Shown: positions 1 to 11,367 of the stretch, piece by piece
Position numbering within the stretch: the first letter of the stretch is position 1
How the letters are laid out: every line of letters starts with the position of its first letter
Source of the DNA: Platanthera guangdongensis
Taxonomy: Eukaryota > Streptophyta > Magnoliopsida > Asparagales > Orchidaceae
Length of the DNA stretch: 64,000 nucleotides
Assembly: GCA_039583875.1 (NCBI GenBank)
Contig: CM077166.1
Span: 82,520,564-82,584,563 of the forward strand
Direction of reading: 5' to 3'
The notes under the pieces: generated by a model
The model's database searches: none
What the model saw: the letters and a program-made list of their open reading frames with translations, nothing else
Told to the model about the DNA's origin: nothing
Translations under genes and position numbers: made by a program

Positions 1-752
1 CGGTGATTGGTAACCTTTACCAACACAGTCAATCATCCAACTTCTCCACATCTCTTATGTGCGACCCTGCAGGCTCATATCGCGTTGGCAGTGAGATTAC
101 ATGTTTGATCACTTCCAGATCACAATGGTAACTCCAACAATACCAACATACTCGCGGCTAAGAAAAAGGCACGGGTCAGTTTCACCTTACCTGTTTGGCA
201 TAAAGACTGAGTGTTTTCCTGGGCACACCAGTACTTCCTGTTACTACCCTTCACAGGCACCGCCCATTAAGTTTCACAAGCATTAGAGGGTCTTTCCTGG
301 GCTTCCGTACCAGTACTTCCTGCTACTACCCTTCATAGGCACAACCCAGTAAACATCACAAGTATCAAGGGTATTTTCCTGGACATTCAATCTAGTACTT
401 CCTGCTACTATCCTTCACAGGTCCAACCCATTAAACATCACAAGCATCAAGGGTATTTTCCTGGACATCCAATCAAGTACTTCCTGCTACTATCCTTCAT
501 AGGTACAACCCATTGAATATCATAAACATCACAAGGGTATTTTCCCGGACTACCACTCAGTACTTCCTGCTACTGCCCTTCACAGGTCCAACCCATTGAC
601 TCCATAAACTACACATTTAATCACGTAGTCTTCTCCGGTGCGTATATGCAACATCACCAATCCAGATCAACCTGTCCAGATGGGCTTCACACAACATGCC
701 TATTCCGTACTCCATTTTCGGATCTATATGCCAAATTATTGGGGATTCCAAG
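1..752 (-). mobile_element. Truncated Ty3/gypsy LTR fragment
   Basis: The segment near 620-735 resembles the gypsy LTRs at 54290-54380 and 57000-57110: cttctccgg, a block of 'caacatcaccNatccagaNcaac', then a 'gggcttcacac' block. It therefore reads as a piece of a minus-strand LTR of that family. It stops abruptly where the next LTR end begins (TGTAACAC at 753) and runs off the left window edge. It holds a tandem repeat (210-620) and no credible coding sequence; the 61-codon frame at 101-286 has no recognisable domain. The family link is seen by eye only. Confidence 0.5.
210..620. repeat. 82-bp tandem repeat, about five units
   Basis: The phrase GTACTTCCTG starts at 231, 313, 395, 477 and 560, a period of 82-83 bp. 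Each unit also carries a 'ttttcctgg' block before it, and a 'cccttcacagg' or 'tccttcataggt' block followed by 'acccattaa' after it. Units diverge by roughly 10-25%. The repeat lies inside the truncated gypsy LTR. Confidence 0.9.
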
Positions 753-2159
753 TGTAACACCCCCCCTTTTTTTAAAAAAACACCGGGGTCTTAGGCCCAG
801 AACCGCCGCTTTACGGTGACACCTTCACACCCTGAAGGGTCATCACCGCAAATCGCCGATTCTGCCGGCCGATTCGATCACAGAAAAGCAACAAAAGTAG
901 AGTAAGCACGAGAGTGGTAAAACTCTAATCAAATGTCCACAATAATATCACATCAGAGTAAATATATCTCCACGAAGGGAGAGTCCACAGAATGTAATGT
1001 ACTGAAAATAAGGGCTTAAGCCCGCTACATCAAATCCTCACTACATAGTCACTCAAGCGGAATCAAAATAAAACACTACTAAGGTCAGGAGCTCATAGTC
1101 CCCGTCGTCTGAAATCCGGTGCTAGACTGCCCCATCTCCAAGCGTGCTGACCTGCGAGGCTGCTCCTCTATGCTGGGCTCCACGATCCCCTAAATGATGT
1201 GGTTCAAAAACTATTAGTCTATAATACTAAGTCCTATCACCCCCACCCCTTCCCCCATAGCCCCTAGGCACCGAGAGGAGAGGAAGAGAGGGGAGGACTC
1301 GAAGGTGGAGAGTAAATAAGAATCAGATGGAAGCGGACCTATACTAGCAATTTTATAGTACATGTGGCAGTAGAGTAAAGTATGAAAATTAACCTTAACT
1401 TATACAGGAACATATAAGCAAGGGATCTTTTACAGGGCTCCCATCATATAAAGAGTCTCATACCAATTTATACGTTGGGGTGTCGGTTATTAACATCAAT
1501 ATATATTATAAGAACTTAACCTTAATTTATAAACTTGCCCACACAAGTTTATAGACCAAAGGGTCATTTGCAGGGCCTATTGTATAAGCATCCCATACCA
1601 CTTATACAGTAGGCGACATGGGTTTTATGCTATGATTAAGCTATGACATGCAAGTGGGTTATGATGCGATCATGCAAGTGCAACTCACCCACCCGACTCT
1701 GTGCACACAGACCTTTAGTTCCCCCTTTCTGGAGCCGAACCTCCCAGGATACCTCCATAGTGGCAGACAGAAGCAGTGGGTTGGGACTCACCCACCTCTA
1801 AACCAGTAAAGCACTGCCGGTCAGACCTATCGTATGCCTCAATGCTGGTGCACTAAGCGGAGCTCCGCATACTCTTGCCGGCTGGCGCACCGGACTTCTG
1901 TTGGCGAAGTGCTAGCCACACTTGCCGAGTCAATGTATTGGCGTCGGTGCATCGACACTCCAATACCGAAGACCCACCACCTTTACTTTATGCACATGCA
2001 ACCTTATGTATCTGCACCGAGCCAAAGCTCCCCGGACCATCCCGTCCGTCACAAACATCAACCGAGCTAAAGCTCGCAGGGCCATCCTGCCCCTCACAAA
2101 TATCTACCGAGTCAAACCAACTTCCCGAGACACCAGGGTGTTTGAAAGTGAACCCCTAA

Positions 2160-4200
2160 TTATTCTAGTTGCTCTTTAAGATTTATCACTCCTACAGTTT
2201 ACGTTAGCACAGGACTGCCCAAGGTATACCCCGTGAAGGGCTCTCGAGGGCACTAGGAACTAGGATGGGATTACGCCCAAAGCTCCCTTTCGCAAGGCAC
2301 TTACTATTTTTGGTTTCTACCCGATTTCCCAGCCCTTAATTAATTTTACTAAATCTAGCCCTAGTGCATTAAACACTTCCTCCCTACGGGAAGGACGATC
2401 TTTCGCCGATCCCGAGCACCACCTAACACTAGTCAACCTCTCACTCTAAAAATCCTGTCTTCCAACGATGAACTCCTTTATTACCCAAACCAGCAACCTA
2501 CTGAGAATTCAACCCTTCAAAATTCATTACCCACTCTAGTTCAGTTTCTGCAGTTACTATATGCAGACCACTCTATACTATATGAGATGTATTAAGGAGG
2601 TACAACAGATTGTCTTCCAAATCTCCTATAAAATTTACCAGAGGTCTATCATAACAAATTTAGTCTAAAATCAGAGATTCATAATTTTTCTAATTAATTT
2701 GATATTTATTGAATTTTCCCAAATGTTTGGCCATGGACAATTTTGAACATGAACTATATGATCTACTCAAGTAATGACCACCCAAAAATTTTGAACACTA
2801 AATAACAGAGATATATTACTAGATATAAATTTTCATAATTGTTCAGAAAATATTTGACCTCTAATTAATTTACCCAAAATAATTCCCTTAATCATATATA
2901 AAGAGGGAAGTACCAAAATTATTCATTAGAAAATTATATAAAAATTACTTAATATTAATATGGTACAAAAAGGGTCATTGTGAAAAAATCATAATTTTAC
3001 AGGCTTGCTAGACATCAAAATAAATTTAATTAGGTTTTCATGGGAAAACATTCTTAATGAAGCAACCCTTAGAAATAAACTTCCAAAAATCTCATAAAAA
3101 TTTACAAATCTTTAAAACATAATAAAAAGTCCTCTGGCTAAATTTCATCAATTTCTAGTAAGTAGTTGCTTCATAATAAATTTCTAAGTAAATAATACAA
3201 TTTACTAAATTGTTAATGAAGTATCCAAAATAATAATCCTAAATTCATAATAAAATCTCCAGAGCTTGTTCTAACCTTAAAAACTTCTCAACCCAAATCT
3301 CATCACTTTTCAAAGAGTTTTAGTGACATTTTCCTTAACCACAAAGTTTGTACCCTAAGCTAGGGTTAGAGTTTTGAGGGGGTTTAAGATTCCAAGTTCC
3401 CTAAAACTTTAACCAGAGGACCATATTAAGCCTATGGTCCTCTTCACAAATTTTCAAGTTATTCCAAGGTCATTTGACCCTATGACCTTCAATCCCTAAA
3501 AATCTCCATTAAGGGACCTACCCTAGGGTTCTAGTGCTACCCTACACTTAACCACCCCAAATTTCATTGGAGGGTGAGTCATACTATAAAAATTCAGTGG
3601 CCAAAATATCAACCTCTGTTGAGGTGATTTGACCACTCAAAACCCAAAGGGGATGCTTGACCTATTTAACCCTAAAACGGGTCAACGTAGGGTTGGATTA
3701 ATACCTAACCAAAACATCTCCAAATGAGATGACAATTTTACCAGAGCCCTAACATGCCCTCTAAGACCTCTCACCCAAATTTGGGGGGATTTTGAGGAGT
3801 TAAGGACACCTAATTAATTTATTCATGTATTATTAAATTTTCCTAAAAACTATAGAAACATATTCTCTAAAAATTCTGAATTTTGGACAGGCCCTAGGAA
3901 TAGCTAGGCTAGGCTCCCTGCCAAAATTTCAGTTAATCTGGACCAAGGATGAAGTGTGGGCACTCAGTTTAATGTCTGCCTAGCCCTAGGTATAGGGCCC
4001 ACCAAAATGGGTGCCCTGGACAAACCAGACAGCTAAATTGGTCCAAATCAATTTTAAAATAAAATAGACACCTAGGGATACAAGTTTCATGTTGGTGACT
4101 TTTCAGTAGAGGTGTATAGGTATTTTTAAATATTAAAACCATTAATAACAAATATGTGTGACATAATTAAAATATCTTGAAATATATCCTATAGTGTAAT
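2160..4200. other. AT-rich non-coding interior of the LTR
   Basis: No open frame of useful length and no domain was seen. The DNA is strongly AT-rich from about 2590 to 3250, with many short A/T runs. The GC-rich patch that follows (4203-4481) is open in several frames on both strands, as expected of GC-rich non-coding DNA, and none of those frames shows a known domain. Confidence 0.6.
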
Positions 4201-5049
4201 ATTTAGATGAAGCGCGAATCTTGGAGCGCGACAGACGGCATCCCGTCATCTTCTTCCTTGAGCCGACGGCCAGGATTCATTTTTCCTGGGCCGACTTCAA
4301 ACTCTTTCCGCCGGCCATCCAGCCGCTGCCCCGACCGGCCACCGCCAGCATCACCTCCGTTGAGGTGGTGGCTATCGCCAGGCGGCGGCTTGGCCGCCGG
4401 AGGGCCACTTTCTGGCAAACCCGAGAGGTGAAATTTGCGGAAAAACTAGGGGAAATTTCGAATTGGAACGGGCTCAATTGAGCCCGAACCTTGGCCCTAA
4501 CGATTCCTAAGGTCTACCCATGAAAGAAGGAGTAGAGGAGGACCTTGCCGACGGCCTGAAGTCGCGAAGATCGCCGGGAAGCCATTTTTGAAGGCGACGC
4601 CGCTCGGTTTCTACAACAACACAGTAGGGTGGCTCGCTGTCTTCAGATAAGGCGTGGGAAATCCTCCTCTCGGCCCACTGAAGGTGTTTAAAGACTCAAT
4701 TGGGGAGAGGAGAGGCTGGATCATCAATGGCCATTAATGGCCTTGAAAGCCACCTCTCGGCCTTGGTGGTTCAATGCATCCAGCCAGTGTAAGGGCCTGG
4801 AAAGTCTCCTGATCTTCTCAGTGCTGATAGGGGAGATGAATCAAGCAAAGAAGGATGGCCCTTGGCTTCCCCATGGCATGAATGGCCTTAACTCCACTTT
4901 CTCTCTCCTCCATTAAAAGGGATTTGGAGTTTTCTCTCTCCCGCCCTCTCATGGCCGAATTTGTCCATCACTCTAGCCTATTTGTAGCCCTTAAAATCAT
5001 TATGATTAATTAAAATAAAGCTAGCCCAAGTGGGGGGAAATGGGCTTGA

Positions 5050-5560
5050 GCTTGGGTTAGCCTATTTGGCTAATTTGACTTAACCTTAAGATGGAGTTGA
5101 CCTTGGTCAACATAGTCTCTTTGATTGACCCCAAGGGGTCCTTGGTGACCCCATGGCTTCCCCTGAGGTCTAGGAAGGGTAATGTAGGGTTAGCTTGCAC
5201 TTTGGAGGTCACCTACCCTTAGTAAGGGTTCTTTGACCAGATTAGGGGCTTGAGTTGACTTGGGTTAACTTGGCCTCTAGTAATGAACCCAATGTATCCT
5301 TAGTGACCCATTGACCTCACGTTAGGTCTTGGAAGGCATGGGTGGGGTCCACTTGGCTAGGGGAAGGTCAATTGACCCTAAGTAGGCTAGTTTGACCCAT
5401 TTAGGGTTATGGTTGACTTAGGTCAACTTAGTCTCTTTGATTGACCCCAATGGGTCCTTGTGGCTCTAATGGGCCTCCCAAAAAGTTTGGGGGTGTTGTG
5501 GTAGGGTCCTGCGGTCAAGGTGTAGCCCCATGGTCATCCTAAACTATTATTTAGGATTCT
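5050..5560. repeat. 158-bp imperfect tandem repeat with GTTGAC/GTCAAC dyads
   Basis: Three units are keyed by GTTGACCTTGGTCAAC at 5096, GTTGACTTGGGTTAAC at 5254 and GTTGACTTAGGTCAAC at 5412, spaced exactly 158 bp apart. Each is followed by a similar 'ttgaccccaa.gggtccttggtgac' run. The key sequence is an inverted pair of TTGAC cores, and TTGAC is the plant W-box core. The units lie inside the gypsy-1 LTR. A regulatory role is not shown. Confidence 0.8.
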
Positions 5561-6109
5561 ACTATTTGCAGACCATGATGATTTCCAACTTCATGCCTCA
5601 GCTCACTTGGTCTTCTTGAGCTTCCTAGGGTTTTGTCATGACCTAGTCATGACAACAACACTCTTAGGGGTCTAGTTGGAAATGGGATGTAACATCAAGA
5701 ATCAACCCAAGGGAAATCCCTTTACAATCCACACTCTGGTGGGGGAATCCCATGCATATGCCAAAAATGAAGCCTTCACATGGATAAAAAGTAAGATCGT
5801 TACCCTTGAAGATCACTTCGGATCCATGGACTTCTAGCCGACTGGAAAGCACCGCAGCAGTTTTGCCTCCACAATGCTAGCCTCAGATCTTGAATTGGAA
5901 CTCCGCAGCTCCACCAGTGGCCTGCTCCCCTCCTCCTCCTCATTTCTCTCTCTAGGTTGTAGAAAGAGAATGGCCAAGATGAGAATGAGATGTTCCTTCT
6001 CATTCTCGGCCTTAAAGTAGGGGGGGGGGAATCTGGGCCATCAGATCCCAGCTGAAGAAAACGGACGACCACAATTTTGCCACAAAAGGCTAAATTTTGC
6101 CTGACATGG

Positions 6110-6625
6110 CCTGTGACACGCCCGTGTACCTAAAAAGGCACATAACCGACTCATCCAGACCAGTACACGGCCATGTGACACGCCCGTGTCATGGGCCGTG
6201 TGACCTGACAAGCCTTCAGACACGCCCGTGTCTGTGGCCGTATACCTCAGGTGGTACACAACCATCTCAACCCGAGGAAGACACGACCATGTGACACGCT
6301 TGTGCAACAGGCCATATGCCCAGAGACACACCCGTGTCCTGGCCGTGTTCACTAGGCCTCACTGCCCAGGCCAAATCCAGAAAAGGACACGGCCTGTGAC
6401 ACGCCCGTGTCATAGGCAGTGTGCCCTTATACGGTAGCAGACACACCCCCAGCGTGCTCTTTGTCGAGCGAAGTTCGTCGACCAGAGGAGGACACACCCC
6501 CTGATATGCCCGTGTAGATGGGCGTGTTCCCTCTCGAGAACTCATCGAATGCAGTTCGTCGATCACTCGAGTAGCTGCCCAACCATACAGAGTAGGACAC
6601 GCCCTGGGACACGCCCCTGTCCCAA
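6110..6625. repeat. ACACGCCCGTGT dyad array in gypsy-1 U3
   Basis: About ten copies of ACACGCCCGTGT or close variants occur (for example 6116, 6178, 6220, 6399 and the 6596 block). The motif has inverted arms ACACG and CGTGT around CC. Towards the LTR start are interspersed TCGAATGCAGTTCG (6545-6558) and GTCGAGCGAAG-type blocks. In LTR orientation the array lies about 50-560 bp from the LTR start, that is, in U3. No clear TATA box follows it. Confidence 0.8.
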
Positions 6626-6672
6626 GCTGTGTCACCCAACTTGAACTAAATATGTGATTTTGGGGTGTTACA

Positions 6673-6690
6673 ACCCTCCCATCCTTACAA
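6673..6690 (-). promoter_or_regulatory. Polypurine tract of gypsy-1
   Basis: On the minus strand GGATGGGAGGGT immediately precedes the LTR start TGTAACACCCC. This purine run primes plus-strand DNA synthesis in LTR retrotransposons, and its place between the chromodomain and the LTR fits. Confidence 0.8.
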
Positions 6691-6748
6691 TAAATTTCGT
6701 CCTGAAATTTGCACAGAGTAAGCAAACCGGAAATAAGATGTTATAACT

Positions 6749-7090
6749 TCATTCAAGTTTAATACACCTTAACACGCATTGCATAACAGTTTGTACAAAC
6801 AACTCGGGAAACTCTGCTTGCATGGTCTGCTCTTGCTCCCATGTTAGCTCCTCACGGCCACAGTTGTCCCACCGGACTTTGACCATCCCGATTGTCTTGT
6901 TCTGCAACTGTTTATTGGCATTATCCTCGATCCAAATGGGCCTAACTTTTGTCGTTAGCCCATACTCCACCGGCACCCGATCATTCTCGATTAGTTGAGC
7001 TGGATATTTGACGACTTTCTGAAGCACCGAGATGTGAAACACATCATGTAATCCACCCAAGTCTGACGAAAGAGCTAGCCGATATGCAGC
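6749..7090 (-). pseudogene. Integrase C-terminus and chromodomain, gypsy-1
   Basis: The frame encodes the typical 'LHDVFHISVLQK' segment, then a chromodomain-like stretch with VKVRWDNCGREELTWEQE, followed by the acidic/aromatic FPELF end. Chromodomains on plant chromovirus integrases steer insertion to particular chromatin. It is in the same frame as the integrase core upstream but separated from it by a TAA near 7076, where gypsy-2 has GAA (ERIGEAAY), so it is a nonsense mutation. The chromodomain itself is about 50 residues and looks complete. Confidence 0.8.
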
Positions 7091-8320
7091 TTATCCAATT
7101 CGCTCCACCACTTCAAATGGACCAAGATACCTCGGACTCAAGTTTTTCAGTCGTCGAATCCCGGACACGCCTTTGAAGGGTTTGATCTTTAAATATACCC
7201 AATCGCCCACCGCGAACTCCACGTTCCGGTGCTTGTCGTTGTAGTATTTCGCTTGTCGATCTTGGGCTATCAGTAGCCGCTCCCGAATAGTGCATATCGT
7301 CGAGTTAGCTTCATCGACTTCTTTACGTTTATAAACCTTGGATTCGCCTGCTTCTACCCAAGCTAACGGTGTACGACACTTCCGACCATACAGAGCTTCA
7401 AATGGTGCCATACCGATGCTCGCTTGGTAGCTATTGTTGTAGGCAAACTCCACCAGATAGAGATGATCGTCCCATCTCTTTCGAAAGTCCAGGGCGCACA
7501 TTCGGATCATATCCTCCATAGTTCTGTTGGTCCTCTCAATTTGGCCATCCGTTCGGGGGTGAATGGCCGCACTGAATGTCAATTTCGTGCCCAACATCTG
7601 ATGGATTAGCCGCCAATCATTTGATGTAAATCGCCCATTGCGATTGCTCATGATGCTGCACGGAACACCGTGTAACCGTATGATCTGCGCCACATAGAGC
7701 TTTGCTAAACTTTCCACTGAATCGTCCCATTTGTTCGGAAGGAAGTATGCCACTTTCGTGAATCGGTCAACAATCACCCAGATTGAATCATTCCCGTATT
7801 GAGATCTCGACAACCCGTGCACGAAATCCATTGAAATATCATCGAACTTCCATTCCGGAATCGGCAATGACTTCAAGAAACCGCCAGGTTTCTGGCATTC
7901 CGCCTTCACCAAAGCACAAGTTTGGCATTTGGCCACATAATGAGCGATATCGTTCTTGAGTCCTGGCCACCAGAACAACTTCTTCATGTCCCTGAACATA
8001 TTTGTGCTCCCAGGGTGAATTGAGTACTTCGTAAAGTGGGCTTCGTACATCAACTCTTCCCGCAATTTACCCATGCTCGGGACGCACAATCGACCGTCTT
8101 TTCACAAAAGGCTGTCATCCTAGGAGAATTTGCCCTTTGGCCCATCCTTTGCATAGCGTCGGAGACTTTCATCAAGCTCCATTGCTCGCCGAATCCTGTC
8201 CATAAGGTCACACTGCACCACCGTCCAGTTCAAGCATGCATCGGCTGTGGAATTCTTGTCAACACAAGAAATCTCTAACGCTTCCAACTCATGGATTAGA
8301 CGTTCATCGTGCCTTTGCAA
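7091..8320 (-). pseudogene. Integrase, gypsy-1 (decayed)
   Basis: Integrase joins element DNA to the host genome. The HHCC zinc finger is visible (HFTKYSIH, then CQTCALVK), followed by the core. The first catalytic Asp is in ISMDFVHGL and the Glu in TDGQIERTN. The second catalytic Asp is lost: the usual SDRD reads SNRN, so catalysis would fail even if expressed. Upstream in the same frame a TGA near 8104 replaces the Trp present in gypsy-2 (WKDGRLCVPSM). The part from 8120 to 8320 is the linker from RNase H. Confidence 0.85.
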
Positions 8321-8907
8321 CTAATTTGCCCTTGCGGGAGCCCTCCGACTCAAGGCATCAGTGACCACGTTTCCTTTCCCGGGAGTATAATGAATCTCAA
8401 AAGTATAGCCTCTAAGGAATTCCAGCCATCTTCGTTGTTGCATATTCAGGTCCTTCTGCTCCAACAAGTACTTCAGGCTCTTATTGTCCGTAAAGATTCC
8501 ACTTTGATGCCATAAAGATAATGCCGCCATAACTTCAGTGCAAAGATCACCGCCGCCAACTCCAGGTCATGGACGAGATAATTTCATTCATGCACTTTCA
8601 ACTAGCGTGAGCCATAAGCAATCACTTTTCCAAACTACAGAAGAACGCAGCCTAAGACGCTCCCTAAAGCATCACTATAAATCTCATATCTGTCGGTACC
8701 ACATGACGATGTCAACATAGGTGCCGTGGTCAACCGACTCTTTAGCTCTTCAAAAGCTCGCGCGCACTCCGGCATCCAAACGAACTTCTGATCTTTTCTC
8801 GTCAGTGTGGTTAGAGGCAAAGCGATCCGCGAGAAGTTTTCCACAAACTGTCTATAGTAGCCTGCCAGTCCAAGGAAGATCCTGACATCCGCCACCGAAG
8901 ACAACAC
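8321..8907 (-). pseudogene. RNase H and end of RT, gypsy-1
   Basis: The segment starts with the RT thumb signature [16 protein letters not shown], then YEIYSDALGSVLGCVLL, which carries the first RNase H Asp. The C-terminal half (8321-8530) has [20 protein letters not shown] and ALSRR. The two halves are in different frames, so at least one indel lies between 8530 and 8635. RNase H degrades the RNA strand during reverse transcription. This copy is non-functional. Confidence 0.8.
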
Positions 8908-8916
8908 CGACCATTC

Positions 8917-9593
8917 CTATATGGCTTTGATCTTTGTCGGATCCACTACTATGCCCTCTCCACTTACCACATGGCCAAGAAAAGCCACATACAATAGCCA
9001 AAACTCGCACTTCGAGAACTTGACATAGAGCTTATTCATTCGTAAGGTGTGCAACACCAACCACAAGTGGTTTGCGTGATCAGCTTCAGATCGAGAGTAC
9101 ACCAAGATATCATCAATAAAGTCAATCACAAACAAGTCCAAGTACTCTCGAACGTTCGGTGCATTAGGTCCATGAACACCGATGGCGCATTGCATATCCG
9201 AATTGGCATTACCGCGAACTCATAATGACCGTAGCGTGTTCCAAATGCGGTCTTGGAAATATCACTTTCCCGTATCCTCAACTGGTAATACCCAGACTTC
9301 AAATCCAATTTCGAGTAGACGGTTGATCCCACCAGCTGATCGAACAATTCATCTATCCGTGGAATTAGATACTTGTTCTTCTTGATCAGCTTATTCAGTT
9401 CGCGGTAGTCAATACATAACCGCAAACCACCGTCCTTCTCTTTGACAAACAGAACATGTACGCTCCAAGGTGACATACTTGGGCATATATATCCCTGCTC
9501 TAACAACTCTTGCAATTGGATTTTCAACTCATCCATTTCCTTTGGCGCGACGCGATATGCTGAGCGGGCTACAGGTTCCGCACCTAGCACCAA
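8917..9593 (-). pseudogene. Reverse transcriptase, gypsy-1
   Basis: RT motifs run in order: the [18 protein letters not shown] entry, [39 protein letters not shown] with the catalytic Asp, [12 protein letters not shown], then FIDDILVYS (the gypsy form of YxDD) and KFSKCEFWL. The polymerase box is intact, but a frameshift near 9150 separates palm motif C from the upstream part. Confidence 0.85.
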
Positions 9594-10130
9594 CTAGATC
9601 ATGAAGTCGATCTTCCGCTGGGGTGGTAGCCCAGGAAGATCCGTAAGGAACACATCTGCAAACTCCGATACAACCGGAACATCACACATACTGGCCTTGG
9701 GCTCAATAGCCTGAATCAGCGTGATGTATAACTCCGCGCCCTTCCGAACATCCTTGAAGACTTGGAGTGCAGACATCAAGGTCCTGCCCACTCCTCGTAT
9801 ACCAGTGAATTTAGTCTCATGCTCGGTATTCTGGCCCAGTGTGACCTCTTTGACATTACAATCAATCAAGGCATGCTGCTCTGCGAGCCAGTCCATACCA
9901 AAGATCACATCGAGCTCCAATATCGGCAGTACATATGTAGTCAAACAAAAATCCTGACTTCCAATTTGAATCGCCACATCGCAAGCCCTATCCGCAAGCA
10001 TCAAATAACCATTCGATAACACCACCCTGACGCTATCTGTCCTCACATGACTAGGTACTCCAATCTGAGTTACGAAGTCCTTAGACAAAAAAAGAATGCG
10101 AAGCACCCATATCAAACAGTTCTCGTGCCA
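9594..10130 (-). pseudogene. Aspartic protease and linker, gypsy-1
   Basis: The retropepsin-like protease would cut the polyprotein. The active-site block can be read near 10090-10125 as FDMGASHSF, so the usual DTGA is DMGA. A run of T right after it shifts the frame. Downstream is the flap-to-linker signature [11 protein letters not shown] (10115 frame), then 'SEFADVFLTDLPGLPPQRKIDF', which leads into RT. The gene ends at the copia-A junction, with no gag upstream. Confidence 0.75.
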
Positions 10131-11206
10131 TCGTGTTACGAATCATCATAAAGCCTGTGGTGCACACATCACAAACAAGCCACATACAAAGCATGCAATA
10201 AGCATGAAAGAATTGGTTCCTAAACACCTAGAGGGGGGGGGGGTGAATAGGTTCAATTCTTTTTCCTTCTAAGGCAGAATATTAATTCAGTTAATTAATA
10301 GAAACATATAGCTCTACAACTATCACAACACAGAAATAACAATACCACACACAATCACTGATGGCACACTGATTTAAAGTGATTCCCCAAGGTCTGGGTA
10401 CATCCACTTTCCCCCTTCGCCTATCTAGTAGTGTGCTAGATTCGGCCTAACTTCTTTCCTTCTCCTTAGATCCGCAGATCTTACAGCTCAGAACCCAAAC
10501 AAGGCTCCTACAACTCAGAGTGAGTCCACACTCTTACAGCTTAGGCAATCTGCCCTACCTCAGCCTTCAACAAGGCCTACAACTCAGAGATGAAAATCTC
10601 CTACAACTCAGGCTCTCAGCCCTACCTCAGCCTTCAACAAGGCCTACCACTCAAAGAACTTAATCTCCTACAACTTAGCCTTTATAAATCAGGCTTATAA
10701 CTCAGATCTTAAAAAGATCCTACTGAAAATAGATGTAAATTTGAAATTTACCACCACCCTGGTTGAGAGAGAAAGGATGTAAGGTTTCTTGATCAATTCT
10801 TGAAAGAATCTGATGTTAGAGATCAACCTGTCTTAGCTTTCTTCAAAGCTTCTTAAATCTGAACACAGTAGGGTTGATCTCCTTTAAAGTTGATCTTCAA
10901 TCAGCTTCTTTCTTGAAATTCAGAAATCAATCTGAATTCTTCTTGGTAGACTGGTTCAGAATCGGCACTTAAGAGACTTGTTGATGTAAGTCCCTTTCTT
11001 CACTTGAATAGATGGAGCTCTTGCTCTCCAAATTCTTCTGAAGATTCTTCTGAATTCTTCTTTGAATTCTTTTGACAAACTCTGAGTAGATCACCACTTA
11101 AGAATGTCTTCTTAGATCTTCTGTTGAAAATCTTCTTCTGTTTTTCATGTTTTCTTTTTTTTATCTCATCTCTATATGTATATATATTATGTTAATAGAG
11201 AATGTC

Positions 11207-11214
11207 TTTATATA
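11207..11214 (-). promoter_or_regulatory. TATA box of copia-A 3' LTR
   Basis: The minus strand reads CTATATAAAG, about 750 bp into the LTR and about 150 bp after the last TGTCGACA motif. The equivalent site in the other LTR is 33404-33411. Confidence 0.65.
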
Positions 11215-11367
11215 GACTTCCTGCATGGTAACCGGCTGATCCGGTTTCTAACGAACTTCTGACAGCTCTGACAGCTTCAGTAGACTGATTGGTTATGGCA
11301 GCTGTCAAGTCTCTAGTCACTTCTCGAAACTTTGTCTCTATTAGCAAAATGTTGAGACTGAACTTCG

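Larger units (their letters stand above)
753..6672 (-). repeat. Putative 3' LTR of gypsy-1, about 5.9 kb
   Basis: On the minus strand the LTR starts TGTAACACCCC at 6672, directly after the polypurine tract. The nearest matching LTR end (GGGTGTTACA, read as TGTAACACCC on the plus strand) lies at 753, giving inverted terminal TGTAACA/TGTTACA. At 5.9 kb it would be unusually long, even for Tekay-type LTRs, so an unrecognised insertion or two fused LTRs is possible. Contents from its 5' end: a CCCGTGT dyad array, a leader-like GC-rich block (5800-6060), a 158-bp repeat (5050-5560), a GC-rich patch (4200-4500), long AT-rich DNA, and a 3' part (753-1300) with a plausible transcript end. The 5' LTR partner is absent, so the boundary cannot be checked here. 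Confidence 0.45.
753..10204 (-). mobile_element. Ty3/gypsy chromovirus gypsy-1, 5'-truncated
   Basis: A minus-strand chromovirus keeps protease, reverse transcriptase, RNase H, integrase and a C-terminal chromodomain-like region in that order (10130 down to 6749), then a polypurine tract and its 3' LTR. The LTR starts TGTAACACCCC at 6672, typical of plant Tekay/Del-type chromoviruses. Gag and the 5' LTR are missing because the copia-A LTR starts at 10205. Pol has two frameshifts (near 8530-8907 and 9150) and several stops, so the copy is dead. The left LTR limit at 753 rests on the complementary ending GGGTGTTACA and is less certain than the coding part. Confidence 0.8.

Noticed and set aside
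4203..4481. Overlapping open frames on both strands in GC-rich DNA
   Set aside because: Frames are short, open on both strands, and have low-complexity Pro/Arg/Gly products and no domain. This is typical of GC-rich non-coding DNA inside an LTR.
6041..6725. Frames of 65-152 codons across the gypsy-1 U3 array
   Set aside because: They only translate the ACACGCCCGTGT repeats. No start context or domain.
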